Shown here: piece by piece, positions 51,603-63,352 of the stretch | Layout of the letters: the number at the start of each line of letters is the position of its first letter | Position numbering within the stretch: position 1 is the stretch's first letter | Source: Simmondsia chinensis | Taxonomy: Eukaryota; Streptophyta; Magnoliopsida; Caryophyllales; Simmondsiaceae | NCBI GenBank assembly: GCA_018398585.1 | Contig: JAGTTD010000014.1 | Coordinates: 17,173,387 to 17,237,386 of the forward strand | Direction of reading: 5' to 3' | DNA length: 64,000 bases | Translations under genes and position numbers: made by a program | Notes under the pieces: generated by a model | What the model was told of the DNA's origin: nothing | Databases searched by the model: none | What the model saw: the letters and a program-made list of their open reading frames with translations, nothing else

Positions 51603-53018
51603 TGTAATGCCCCCAAACGTTATACCGAACTGGCTTAAGTTAAAAGAGAGCACTGCACGGCCGTACTATAATGAATCTCCTCATCGTAGTACGAAGCCCA
51701 AAAATTTACAACCACAGTTCCTCAAAATTTCATGACGATTCTTAAAAACTAACAATTAAAAAATAGTAGCGCGGAAGCTCAAAATTACAATATCTCAAAT
51801 AATCTATAATATCCTACTACAAAATTTGTCAAGTACTTAAACTACAAAAAATAAACTAATTCTCAAAATAGAGAGCTGCTGCATCTTCCTCATTCTTCTA
51901 GAATTCGCCATAGACTACAAATCTGGAAAGTAAAGAACTTAGGTGAGCCATACACCCTACCCGGATCAAGCATATTATTTAAAAATAGATAAAAGTTCAA
52001 CCAAAACAAGTAAACTGATTTGTCTTCAGAAATCATGTTAAAGTAGCACAAATCACTGCTTTATAATTTAACTTATTTTACATGAGCTCTTTTGTTAAGA
52101 CTCACAGACGAAAAGGAAAGTACGGCCGGTATTATTCCCACGATAGGGTCACATTCGACGTTCACATTTCACATATTTGAACCGGTTCTAAGTTGACAGA
52201 TCCGCTAGGATCGAACGTAAATCTATGTGCTTGTATTATTCCCGCAACAGGGTCATAGATCGACTTTCATAATTGACATTCTATCGTCGATAGACCCCGT
52301 AGTATCAACATAGTTATTTATAAGCTCTTCCCATAAAACCTTTCAATTCAAATAACCAGTCTATAATAATTTCTTTCGTATAATCACAAATACAAATTCT
52401 TTCAAAAATTCACATATTTAAATATCAATTCAACGTATAAATGAATATAATTCAAACTAAGTATTAAAGCATCAAATTATAAAAGTAGAATTTACATATT
52501 TAAACATCAAATCAATGTATAAATCATTAATAATTCAAATCATACGAGTAGAAATCACATAATCAACCAAGTACATATGCCCGAACCTATTTTAACAAAC
52601 TAATAAATCGTTCAAATAAAATTCTTATACATCAAACCATGTAAAGCATATTTTTTCGTATTTTACAAACAGGTAGGGGGAGTGGTATACTTAACTAGCT
52701 TTTAATACAAAAGTTGAACTCCTATGGTGAACTAGCCTCGAATCCTATCAAGCGCGGAATCAAAATTTAGGGCTTTAACGAGAAAGGAGAGAGAAAGGAG
52801 AGGAAGAAACGAAGAGGCTTGAGGGGCTAATGCGAAACGAAAGAAAGGGATTGCGGCAGTGGTGTTTAGGTTTTAAACAAAGGGTTTTATACTCCCTTTT
52901 GTTTATATATATATATATATATATATTTATTTATTTATTTATTTTTGTTCTCTTTCCCTTGGGTTTCGCTAGCCCCTTTTTTATCTTTTATTTTATTTTA
53001 TTTTATTTTATTTTTCTT

Positions 53019-53049
<31 letters not shown>

Positions 53050-53193
53050 CCATTCATATTTTAATTATTACAGTATTAGTAATGGACCCCTTTCTGACAA
53101 TTAATCCATTAATTTATTTAATTCAATTGAAACAATAGTGGCTTCTGATTTTGTTATAATACCTAACTTAATTTAATTAGACAGAGTGTTACA
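51603..53193 (-). repeat. Gypsy 3' LTR (1591 bp)
   Basis: On the plus strand it starts TGTAATGCCCCC and ends GTGTTACA. It aligns with 63353 onward, with an insertion of about 34 bases in the 5' copy near 63497-63530 and other gaps, so the pair has diverged more than the Copia-5 LTRs. It includes (TA)n and (TTTTA)n microsatellites at about 52905-53045. Confidence 0.85.
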
Positions 53194-53206
53194 TCCTTAC
53201 CCCTTT

Positions 53207-53690
53207 AAACAAAAGTTTCGTCCTCGAAACTTACCTTCATTTTTGAATAATTCTGAGTATTTTCTTCTCATCTCTTCTTCTGCCTCCCATGTTGCTTCTA
53301 TAGGAGTATGATTACTTCATTGAATCTTAACAAATGCGATCATCCCATGCCTTAACTTTTGTTCTTTCCGGTCGTCTATGCGAACTGAAAGCTCTACATA
53401 AGTCAAATCTTCTCGTACTTGCAATGGTTCAAGTTTTATCACGTGACATGGATTAGAAATATACTTCCTCAATTGAGAAACATGAAACACATTATGTATT
53501 CTAGACAGTTTCGGCGGTAAGACTACTTTATAAGCCACGTCCCCAACTTTCGCCAAAATCTTAAATCGTCCTACAAAACGAGGACTTAATTTGCCCCTTT
53601 TTCCAAATTTCATCACACCTTTAGTTGGGGATACCTTTAAGTAAATGTGTTCACCTATTGAAAACTCCAATGGATTTCTATACTTGTCCG
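53207..53690 (-). pseudogene. Gypsy integrase C-terminus with chromodomain-like end
   Basis: On the minus strand, from 53670: MEFSIGEHIYLKVSPTKGVM, RKLSPRFVGRF-like KLSPRFVGRFKILAKVG, AYKVVLPP, IHNVFHVSQLRKY, then DLTYVELSVRIDDRKEQKLR and, past one TGA, SNHTPIEATWEAEEEM. The GPF/Y-type module and the final EATWE block are hallmarks of the chromodomain-bearing Tekay/Del clade. A stop at the expected Trp (position *SNHTP) breaks the chromodomain. Confidence 0.75.
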
Positions 53691-54336
53691 ATTAACTCTT
53701 CTGTCTATCTTGACTTACCTTCATTTTCTCTCTAATCAACTTGACATTTTCTTCTGCATCTTGTACAATCTCGGGGCCTAGCAATTTTCTTTCTCCAACA
53801 TCATTCCAAAATAAGGGAGTTCTGCATCTTTATCTATACAAAGCTTTATACAGTGCCATCCCAATACTAGAATGGTAACTGTTATTATAGGCAAACTCTA
53901 CCAAACTCAAGTAACTATTCCCGCTACCTCCAAGGTCTATAACACTCTGAGTAGTCCTCTCAGTCTGCCCATCTGTCTGAGCATGGTAAGCGGTACTTAA
54001 ACTCAATTTAGTTCCCAAACCTTTTAATAGACTCTCCTAAAATCTAGACACAAACCTCCGATCTCTGTCAGAAACAATCTTAGCTAGCACACCATGCAAC
54101 CGCAACACAACATCAATGTATAACTCTGCCAGCTTATCTAATGGAGTACCAAACCTAAATGGGAAGAAAATGCACCCTCTTTGTAAGTCTATCCACAATG
54201 ACCCAAATCGCATCATTCTTTCTAACCGTCCTCAGTAGGCCAACAACAAAATCCATGGAAATTCGATCCCATTTCGATTCAGGAACTTCTAATGATTGTA
54301 GTAATCCACTAGTCTTTTGATGCTTAGCCTTCACCT
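53691..54336 (-). pseudogene. Gypsy integrase core, downstream part
   Basis: The minus strand gives [34 protein letters not shown] (with the first catalytic Asp in MDFV), then [14 protein letters not shown] near 54155, and further down STAYHAQTDGQTERT (the normal motif is HPQTDGQTER) near 53950-54000. Frameshifts separate the pieces and part of the core is missing. It is joined at 54336 to the LTR of Copia-5, which split this domain from its N-terminal half at 59709. Confidence 0.75.
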
Positions 54337-54761
54337 TGTTAGGTGGAGACTGATTTTTCAGCAAGATTTGGAGGCTGATTTTCTTCCACCAGCACATTCA
54401 ATACTTGCCTCCATTTTCAACAAGAGATTGATTTGCACAGCCAAAATTTAATGCTTGCCTTCTTGTTGACAAATATGGTTGCTTTTACACTGAAATCAGG
54501 CATGGCTCCTTTGCCTATAAAAAGGGAGCCCTTACTCCACTTTTAGTAAGAGGGAGTTGAGAAGAAATTGTAAAGGAAGAGAGAAGAGAGTGTAAAAGGT
54601 GTAATACCTCTGAATTTAATAGTGAAATTTCGTTGCTCCCCCTCCGTGGATGTAGACTTCGGCTGAACCATGTAAAATCTTGTGCCTCTTTCTTTCCTAA
54701 CCCTGATTTTACTAAACTTGTAACCCAATCTAGAGTTTCTGTGTGTGTTAATTTCCTAACA
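54337..54761 (+). repeat. Copia-5 5' LTR
   Basis: TGTTAGGTGG to TTTCCTAACA. It keeps CCTATAAAAAGG (TATA box at about 54515-54522). Confidence 0.9.
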
Positions 54762-54763
54762 AC

Positions 54764-54776
54764 TGGTATCAGAGCC
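54764..54776 (+). promoter_or_regulatory. Copia-5 primer-binding site
   Basis: TGGTATCAGAGCC, two bases after the LTR end, complementary to initiator tRNA-Met. Confidence 0.9.
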
Positions 54777-55351
54777 GTTTTAGACCAAATCAGGTCTGTT
54801 AGAGGTGAAGGAGGAAGAAAGAGGACGGAAGAACCTCGGTGTTGCTCCGGCGGTGGTCGGAGGTGTACGGATCTGGTGGTTCGTGGTGCTCGGTGGTTGT
54901 AGCTGCGGCAGAGTTAAACATATTTGGTGTCTTCGGCCAGATTTGGTGTTTTTTCGGTCCTTGGTGACGAAGGTCGAACGTGTTGGTCGGGAACATCGAT
55001 CATCGGTGCTTGGTTTGGTGGCGTTAGCCATGGCGGTGAAGCACAGTGACTGAAAATTGGTGGTTCTCGGCGTCGAGCGGTGGTGTTTGAAGGAGAGTGA
55101 GAATCGTCTGGTGAGAGTGAAGTTTCTGGAGAGAGAGAGAGAGAGGAATCAGAGGGGAGAGAGATTGGCAGGGAAAATAAATGAATTCTTTTGGGCCCAA
55201 ATATTTATTTAATATTTCTCAGTATTAAGTTCAATTAAAAAAATACCTTTTTTGAAGTCCAGCCAACAGTTCACAAATTCAGTGTTTTTTTTCAAACCCA
55301 CCCTATTTTGATAAAAAAAAATTTTTGGCCCATCAGTAAAATTTCTTTTCG

Positions 55352-58300
55352 ATGGCATCCGAGGATATAAAAATTTCGGGTATTGAAAAATTTGAAGGCA
55401 CTAATTTCGGGTACTGGCGCATGCAAATTGAAGATTGTTTGTACGGGAAAAAATTGCATTTGTCGTTGTTGGGTGAGAAGCCGGAAGATATGAAGGATGA
55501 GGAATGGGAATTGTTGGATCGATAGGTTTAGGTTATCATCCGTCTTACCTTGTCTAGGTCCGTAGCTCACAACGTCGTTAAGGAAAAGGCAACGGTCCTT
55601 GATGTCAGCTCTCTCGGGGATGTATGAAAACCATCAGCGAACAACAAGGTACATTTGATAAAAAAGTTGTTCAACCTGAAGATGTCGGAAGGTACTCCTA
55701 TTACTCAACACTTGAATGCATTTAATACGATAGCAAATCAGTTGTCGTCGGTGGATATTACATTTGATGTTGAAATATGGGCATTACTGCTGTTAGCGTC
55801 GTTACCTAACAGCTGGGAGGCCATGAGAATGGTTGTTAGCAATTCCGCGGGTAAAGAAAAGTTAAAATATGACAACATACGTGATTTAATCTTGTCAGAA
55901 GAAGGGCACCGGCATGACTTGGGCGAGTCATATGCTTCAACTTCGGCCTTAAATGTTGAAACCCGCGGTCAAAATTTTGAGAAAAATTCACGTAGAGGTC
56001 GGTCTAAGTCTAGACTTAGGGGGAGAAGTAAAAGTCAAATGGGTAGTAAGAATACTTGCTGGAATTGCGGGAAATCGGGTCATTTTAAATGAGATTGTAA
56101 AGCCGCTAAGAAGTCTGACTCAGACTCAGCTAATACTATAACCGAGGAAGTACAAGATGCTTTGCTTCTTGCTGTACATTCTCCAATCGATGATTGGGTG
56201 TTAGACTTCGGCGCGTCTTTTCACACTACCTCATGTCAGGAGGTGATTAAAAACTATGTAGCCGGGAATTTCGGTAGAGTGTACTTAGCTGATGGTCAAC
56301 CACTAGACATTGTGGGAAAGGGTGATGTTTGTATAATGTTACCGAATGGGTTGACTTGGACTCTAACTGATGTTAGACATGTGCCTCAACTGAAAAAGAA
56401 CTTGATTTCTGTGGGACAGCTAGATGATAGCGGTCATTTTGTCACTTTGTCGAATGGAAAGTGGTAGGTTTCTAAGGGTGCACTGGTGCTAGCCCGTGGT
56501 GTAAAATTGGGCACATTGTATTTAACCTTGAAACCGACTAACAGTGTTTCTGTTGCAGAATCCGAGAATACTTCTAAACTGTGGCACTGCAGGATGGGAC
56601 AAATTAGTCAGAAGGGCATGAAAATTCTTGCTGCAAAAGGAAAATTACCATATTTTACATCAGTGGACCTTGAGACATGCGAAAATTGTATCTTTAGCAA
56701 GCAGAAGAAAGTTAGTTTCTCAAAACAAGGTCGAGCACCAAGATCACGGCGGTTGGAGTTAGTGCACACTGATGTCCGGGGACCTGCCCCAGTCTCTTCC
56801 CTTGGTGGTTCTCAATTTTATGTGACCTCTATTGATGATTTTAGCAGAAAGATATGGGTGTACTTCTTGAAGCACAAGTTAAAAGTGTTCAAAGTATTCA
56901 AGAAGTGGAAGGCTATGGCAGAGATGGAAGCAGATTCCAAGCTGAAATCCTTGCGCTCTGATAATGGTGGTGAATACATTGATGGCGCCTTCATCAAGTA
57001 CTGTGCTGCAAATGGAATAAGAATGGAGAAGACTCCCCCGAGGACACCTCAGCTTAATGGTGTTGCTGAACGCATGAATAGAACCATAAATGAACGAGCT
57101 CGGAGCATGAGGCTGCATGCTGGTCTGCCCCTGATGTTATGGGCATATGCTGTTAACACTGTTGTTTATCTGACTAATCGTGAAGAGGTGAAATTGTCTC
57201 ATCTACTGGTCTTTGGTTGCACATCTTATGTCTTGCATGATTCCGATGCCAGGAATAAGCTTGAAGCCAAGTCAAAGAAATGTTTCTTCATCGGGTATGG
57301 TGATGAGTCGTTCGGGTATCGGTTTTGGGATGAACATAACTAGAAGATCATTAGAAGCAGTGATGTCATCTTTAATGAGCGAGTTTTGTATCGAGACCAT
57401 GCCAGTGTAGCAAAGGACCTTGAGAGGTCTGGTCAGGATGAACCAGAATTTGTTAATGTGGAGCCACTTCCTAATGTCATTTCTCAATCTAGTGAACCAA
57501 AGAGTTCACCAATGCCAGTCACTGAACACCAAGTTCCTAGTGATGCAGAACCGAGTACACCTGCTCCATCCTTGCGTAGGTCTGTGGGAACTATCAGACC
57601 TCCGAAACGATATTCTCCATCTCTAAACTATATTCTACTGGCCGATGCAGGAGAACCGCAGAGTTTTGAAGAAAGCCTTGAAGATAAACATGCTAGCAAG
57701 TGGGAACTTGCTATGGAAGACGAAATGAGATCCTTACATGACAATCAGACTTGGGAGTTGACAGAGTTACTGGCAGGAAAGAAGGCTTTGCACAACAAGT
57801 GGGTTTATCGGCTAAAAGAAGAACCTGACGGTAGTAAGAGATTCAAGGCTAGACTTGTCATGAAGGGTTTTCAGCAAAAGAGGGGAATTGATTATTCTGA
57901 GATCTTTTCTCCTGTTGTGAAGCTTATAACTATCAGACTTGTTTTAGGGCTGGTGGCAGCAGAAAATTTACATCTTGAGCAGTTAGATGTGAAAACCGCA
58001 TCCTTACACGGTGATTTGGAAGAAGACATCTACATGCATCAGCCAAAGGGTTTCGTAGAGACTATGAAGGAGCATATGGTCTGTAAGTTAAAGAAAAATT
58101 TGTATGGTCTGAAGCAAGCTCCGAGACAATGATATAAGAAGTTTGACAGTTTTATGTGTAATGCCGGTTATACCAGATGTCAAGCAGACCATTGCTGCTA
58201 TATCAAGCACTTTGACTCCTCATATATCATTCTGTTACCATATGTAGATGATATGTTGATTACTGGGGCTGATATTGAGGAGATTGAGAATCTAAAAAGA

Positions 58301-59215
58301 TAGCTATCGAGCCACTTTGCCATGAAGGATTTGGGGCCCACAAAGCAAATCCTTGGCATGCGCATTATCAGAGACAGAGCCGCTGGTACTTTGAAGTTAT
58401 CACAAGCCGAGTACGTCGAACGAGTTCTGAAGCGGTTCAACATGGATAAAGCCAAACCAGTGAGCACTCCTCTGGCGAATCATTTTCGACTTAGTCGAGA
58501 TCAGCTGCCTAAGTCAGAGGAAGAACGTGAGAAGATGAGTAGAGTGTCGTATGCCTCAGCTGTTGGGTCGCTTATGTATGCCATGGTCTGTACTCGACCA
58601 GATATTGCCCATGCAGTGGGAGTGGTGAGCCGATACATGAACAATCCTGGAAGACATCATTGGGAAGCGGTGAAATGGGTCATGCGGTATCTTCGAGGTA
58701 CTACTGATGTTTGTCTTAACTTTACATCTGCTGGTCAGAGGTTGCAAGGTTATGTGGATGCTGATCTTGCTGGCGACATTGACAGTCGAAAGAGTACTAG
58801 CGATTACGTGTATACCTTTGGTGGTACTGCTATCTCATGGCGTTCTAGTTTACAAAAGGTTGTTGCCTTGTCAACAACAGAAGCCGAGTACATTGTTGTG
58901 TCTGAAGCAGCAAAGGAGATGGTATGGTTGCAGAGTTTCCTGACAGAGTTGGGAAAGAAACTAGAGAAAGGCACTTAATACAGTGACAATCAGAGAGTGA
59001 TCTTTCTATCGAAGAATGCTGCTTTTCATGTTAGAACCAAACACATCCAAATTCGATATCACTTCATTCATCACTTGCTTGAAGTAGGGGAGCTGTGTTT
59101 GGAGAAAATTAGTGGGAGTGAGAATCCGGCAGATATGCTGACAAAGGGTGTGACCGTTGATAAACTGAAGCTCTGTGCAGCTTTAGTTGGACTTAACACC
59201 TATGATGGTGTTTGA
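55352..59215 (+). pseudogene. Copia-5 gag-pol polyprotein with several in-frame stops
   Basis: One frame runs from ATG 55352 to TGA 59213-59215 (1287 codons). Order: Tnt1-like gag; zinc knuckle CWNCGKSGHFK*DC (56057-56098); protease with DFGASFHTT (usual DSGAS); GAG-pre-integrase WHCRMGQIS; integrase with HTDVRGP, SIDDFSRK, SDNGGEY; reverse transcriptase with QLDVKTA and YVDDMLI; RNase H with DADLAGD and TEAEY. Stops at 55523, 55529, 55625, 56090, 56465, 57341, 58130, 58301 and 58976. Around 55595-55630 two small indels shift the frame out and back. About 20 integrase codons are missing after YLTNRE (57180). Inactive but well preserved. Confidence 0.88.
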
Positions 59216-59283
59216 GGGAGAGCATTAGAGCTACTATGAGCAGAGGTCATCTGTCGGCCACATCAGTCTCCAAGGGGGAGTTT

Positions 59284-59708
59284 TGTTAGGTGGAGACTGA
59301 TTTTTCAGCAAGATTTGGAGGCTGATTTTCTTCCACTAGCACATTCAATACTTGCCTCCATTTTCAACAAGAGATTGATTTTCACAGCCAAAATTTAATG
59401 CTTGCCTTCTTGTTGACAAATATAGTTGCTTTTACACTGAAATCAGGCATGGCTCCTTTACCTATGAAAAGGGAGCCCTTACTCCATTTTTAGTAAGAGG
59501 GAGTTGAGAAGAAATTGTAAAGGAAGAGGGAAGAGAGTGTAAAAGGTCTAATACCTCTGAATTTAATAGTGAAATTTCGTTGTTCCCCCTCCGTGGATGT
59601 AGGCTTCGGCTGAACCACCTAAAATCTTGTGCCTCTTTCTTTCCTAACCCTGATTTTACTAATCTTATAACCCAATCTAGGGTTTCTGTGTGTGTCAATT
59701 TCCTAACA
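59284..59708 (+). repeat. Copia-5 3' LTR
   Basis: 425 bases; preceded by GGGGGAGTTT. The TATA site reads CCTATGAAAAGG here. Confidence 0.9.
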
Positions 59709-60250
59709 CACCAGTTGAGAAATCAAGCACTTAGCCACAAAATCAGCAATATCTCGCTTCATGTCTCTCCACCAAAAGCAATTTCTCAGGTCTCGGTACA
59801 TCTTCATGCCTCCACGATATACTGAAAAGCGAGAACTGTGTGCTTCTTCCATGATATCCCTCTTAATTGTTGGATCATTAGGTACACATAATCTATCTCC
59901 AAAATAAAATGCTCCATCATCATGTAGCCGAAAGTCTGAAGCTTCTTCATTGGACACTTTACCTTTTATCTTCATTAAAAAGGAGTCATTTTGCTGCGCA
60001 ACCTTGATCTTCTCTAGTAATTGCAGTTGTGCAACCAAATTGGCTAAAACACCACCCTTCTTATCATGAATGCACACTTCAATCTTCATTTCCTCCAAGT
60101 CTCTAAGTAGCTTAGGCAGAGAACTGATCAAGGCAGCTAAGTTGCCCACCGACTTCCTGCTTAGTGCATCTGCAACTACATTTGCTTTTCCAGGATGGTA
60201 ATTAATGGTCACATCATAGTCCTTGATCAACTCCAACCATCTCCTCTACC
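59709..60250 (-). pseudogene. Gypsy integrase N-terminal zinc region and RNase H end
   Basis: From 60236 downward on the minus strand: MELIKDYDVTINYHPGKANV, VADALSRKS (RNase H end), a linker, then LCVPNDPTIKRDIMEEAHSS (the HHCC-type zinc region usually begins here), YRGGMKMYRDLRNCFWW and KRDIADFVAKCLISQLV, where the Copia-5 LTR cuts in. Joined to 54336 it continues as V-K-A-K-H-Q, showing the insertion is clean. The first His of the zinc motif, normally in EAHxSxxxxHPG, is kept, but the second is replaced by Tyr. Confidence 0.8.
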
Positions 60251-61532
60251 TCAAGTTCAACTCTTTTAGAGTAACCAAGTATTTCAAGCTCTTGTGATCG
60301 ATATAAATTTGGCAATGTCCTCCATAAAGGTAATGTCTCCAAATCTTTAAAGCGAATATCACCGCCGCCAATTCTAAGTCGTGCATTAGATAATTCTTTT
60401 CATGAAGCTTTAATTGTCGCAATGCATAGGCTATCACCTTCCCATTCTACATTAGCGCACAACCTAGCCCTTTCTTTGAAGCATCATTATAAATGACAAA
60501 GTTACCCTCATCAGTAAGTAGCGCAAGCACAGGGGTAAATACTAACCTCTTCTTTAACTCTTGAAAGCTTCTTTCACATTCATCTATCCATATGAACTTC
60601 ACTCATTTTTGAGTCAAATGAGTGAGAGGAAGTGCAATTTGCGAAAATCCCTCAATGAATATTTTATAGTAACCAGCCAGTCCCAAGAAGCTTCTAATCT
60701 CTGTTGCATTTGTGGGCGGATTCCACCCCAATAATGCTTCAAGCTTCCTTGGATCTACTGAGATCCCATCTTTGGATATTACATGGCCTAAGAATGCCAG
60801 TCTGTCAAGCCAAAACTCACACTTACGCAGCTTGGCATATAACTGGTGCTCATGCAAAGTTTGTAATACTATCTTCAAATGTTCCTCCTGCTCCTCCTTA
60901 CTCTTAGAGTAGATCAATATGTCATCTATGATTACAACAACGAATCCATCCAGGTATTATTGAAACACCCTTTTCATCAAATCCATGAAAGCAACAGGTG
61001 CATTCGTTAGCCTAAATGGCATAACTAAGAATTCATAATGGTAATACCTGGATCGAAAAGCAGTCTTAGCCATATCCTTCTCCTTGATCTTTAGTTGATG
61101 ATAACTGGATCGTAGGTCAATCTTGGAAAAGATCTTAGCGCCTTGAAGTTGATCAAATAAGTCATGAATTCGAGGCAAGGGGTACTTATTCTTAACAATT
61201 ACCTTATTCAGTTCTCTGTAGATAATGCATAACCTCATATTGCCATCCTTCTTCTTCACAAACAATACTGGAGTGCCCCGTGGTGGGACACTAGGTCGGA
61301 TGAATCCTTTATCTAATAATTCCTGGAGTTGCACCTTCAATTCTCTTAGTTCAAAGGGAGCCATTCTATAAGGAGCTTTGGATATGGGTCCACTACCAAA
61401 TATGAGATCAATCTCAAACTCGATTGCCCTACTTGGAGGCAAACCATGCAAGTCTTCTGGAAAGACCTTAGGGAATTCCCTCACAATGGGGATGTCATCT
61501 AACTTCACGTCATCCCTCCTACTGTCAAACAC
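60251..61532 (-). pseudogene. Gypsy reverse transcriptase and RNase H
   Basis: Minus strand from 61532: [74 protein letters not shown] (first catalytic Asp in the next DLRSSYHQ), [20 protein letters not shown] and [15 protein letters not shown]. Past a stop come the catalytic [12 protein letters not shown] (usual F/YIDD), then [40 protein letters not shown] and GLAGYYK. RNase H follows with YNDAS and [18 protein letters not shown]. Stops at about 60957, 60600 and elsewhere leave it inactive; motif order and spelling are Tekay/Del-like. Confidence 0.88.
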
Positions 61533-61535
61533 ATG

Positions 61536-62041
61536 TCAAAGGTATCCTCGACACCCTTTCCTCAGGGACCTTCTAGCATTTAGGGCTGAAATTATCCTTC
61601 TAGAAGTCTTAGAGTCTTTACTTCTCATAGGAGGATTTAACCCATACCCATGATAAGCAAACTCTGGTTGGTTAGGAATCTGAAACACTACTCTTTTTCC
61701 AAAAAAGTCTACATGTGCATGATAAGAAGATAGCCAATTGATCCCTAGAATTAAATCAAAATCCTTCATATTAGTAGTAGGTTTGCCACTAACTTCATAT
61801 CACCTATTGTAATCACACAGTCCTTACATACAAGATCAGCAATCATATCATACTCCAATGGGGTTTCCATAAAAAAGGGTTCATCTAGCAATTTCGACTC
61901 ACAAGTCAACTTAGAGTCAAAGTTCTTAGCCACAAAACAGTGAGAGGCCCCGATGTCAAATAATGCATGCGCACTAGTTGAATTGATAGGAAGGGTACCT
62001 GTTACCACACGGTCACTGGTAGTCTCGTCCTTTTGAATCAT
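61536..62041 (-). pseudogene. Gypsy aspartic protease
   Basis: Minus strand: GTLPINSTSAHALFDIGASH gives the active site as DIGAS instead of DSGAS. The downstream part has MKDFDLILGINWLSSYHAHV, the conserved D-x-I-L-G-M/I-D/N-W-L motif, where the usual Asp has become Asn. Two overlapping frames (62041-61766 and 61769-61536) show a frameshift between these motifs. It lies between the zinc knuckle and reverse transcriptase, the normal gypsy order. Confidence 0.8.
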
Positions 62042-62071
62042 AGCAAATACTTTGGCGTTACCCTGAGGTCC

Positions 62072-63009
62072 CTATCTATCATCACTGGCTCTGTTCTTGG
62101 CACCATTCTTGAGAGAAAAATCACGAGCTATGTGTCTTTTCTCTTTACACTCAAAGCACACCCCAAACTTTTTGTAGCATTCACCAGAATGGCTTCTACC
62201 ACAGTTCTTGCATTTTCTGAATCCAGTGTTAGAGCTCTCTGGATTCTTCATATGAAACTTTTTGCCATTGCCACAAGATCGGTTAGGCTTCCCACTCTGA
62301 AACTTGATTTCCGATGACGTCTTCTTGGCAGCATATTTTTGCTCTTCCAACTTCAAATCTACTTTGACTTTAAGACACGTTCAAGGACCTCCTTGTATTT
62401 CTCGAAGATGACACTTGGCAGTTGCCTCCTAACACATGGAAGCAATCCCCTTTCAAACCTATTTGCTTTACTCATCTTAGATGCCATGATGCCTGGGCTA
62501 AAACGCCCCAATTCATGAAATTTGTTAGCATACTACAATACCATCATTTGCTCTCCTTGTCTCAGCTTGTAGAATTCATTCTCTTTCGTCATTCTGAGTC
62601 CTGCTAGGAAAAACTAGTTGTAGAAGGTCTCTTTAAACTTCTCCCAAACCAAAGGTTTAGTAGCGTTTTGGTATGCTACCTTGACTGTAGTCCACTAGAA
62701 TTCCGCATTCCCCTTAAGGAAAGGGGCGGCTGCTGGAACCTTATCATCATCAGCAATTGACATTGCTTCAAACAAGGTCTCCATCTCTCGTATCCATTTT
62801 TCAGCTTCTAGAGGGTCATCTGCTCCTTCAAACTTTGGGGCCCTCAAATTTGAAAACCCTTTGAAGGGGTTCTCTTCAACGTCTCGAGTGAGAGGAGGAA
62901 CAGCTTGGACTTGTTGTTGATGTTGCAAAAGATTAACCATGAGCTGGTGCATTGTTGTAACATCAAACTTATTAAAAGAACCACCCGAAATTCTGGCCAT
63001 TCTAACCAT
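62072..63009 (-). pseudogene. Gypsy gag with zinc knuckles
   Basis: From 63009: MVRMARISGGSFNKF, a Gln-rich stretch, NPFKGFSNLRAPKFEGADDP, LEAEKWIREMETLFEAM and the capsid region, broken by a TAG near 62695. It continues in further frames with FYKLRQGEQMMVL and RFERGLLPCVRRQL. The frame at 62356-62072 carries CKNCGRSHSGEC (a CCHC box) and a second box CFECKEKRHIARDF in which the last Cys is Phe. Gag sequence of this type precedes the protease in chromoviruses. Confidence 0.75.
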
Positions 63010-63334
63010 TTAGTCTATCCTCCAGTTGGACGCATTCTTCACTAGGGTGCTCCTCTTCTGTATCCTCCTCTGATTCACTAATAAGGTGCTGCTCGATCGG
63101 AGGCAGAATCCTGCTTCTTCCCTTCAAAGTTCTCTTTCTCTTCGGGGATGCTAATGCTTCGCTCTTGTAACTCATCCTAACGTAAACTCACATCATAGTC
63201 AAACAAATTTTACATTTCCATATATTCGAGATACTAATTCCAATAGTCAATTAAATCCCTTCACACACTTTCTTAACAAATAAAAACCTAGACTCTCATC
63301 TTAACACTTAAATTTCTCTAAGGTTCATAACCTA
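63010..63334 (-). other. Gypsy 5' internal leader
   Basis: Between the primer site and the gag start; no long frame. Contains CTCCTCTGATTCAC-type acidic codons on the minus strand that could be the start of an N-extended gag. Confidence 0.45.
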
Positions 63335-63347
63335 GGCTCTGATACCA
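63335..63347 (-). promoter_or_regulatory. Gypsy primer-binding site
   Basis: GGCTCTGATACCA on the plus strand is TGGTATCAGAGCC on the minus strand, five bases from the LTR edge at 63353. Confidence 0.85.
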
Positions 63348-63352
63348 CTTTA

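Larger units (their letters stand above)
54337..59708 (+). mobile_element. Copia-5: Tnt1/Tork-like copia, youngest full LTR element
   Basis: Two 425-base LTRs (54337-54761 and 59284-59708) flank a complete copia polyprotein region. Flanks CACCT (54332-54336) and CACCA (59709-59713) agree at four of five bases, an altered target duplication. By eye the LTRs differ at about 16 positions (3.8%), mostly transitions. Primer site TGGTATCAGAGCC and polypurine tract AAGGGGGAGTTT are intact. It was inserted opposite in direction to the gypsy host. Confidence 0.9.

Noticed and set aside
54780..55053. GGT-rich frames on both strands after the Copia-5 primer site
   Set aside because: They lie in the untranslated leader before the gag ATG at 55352 and overlap on opposite strands; no domain is present.
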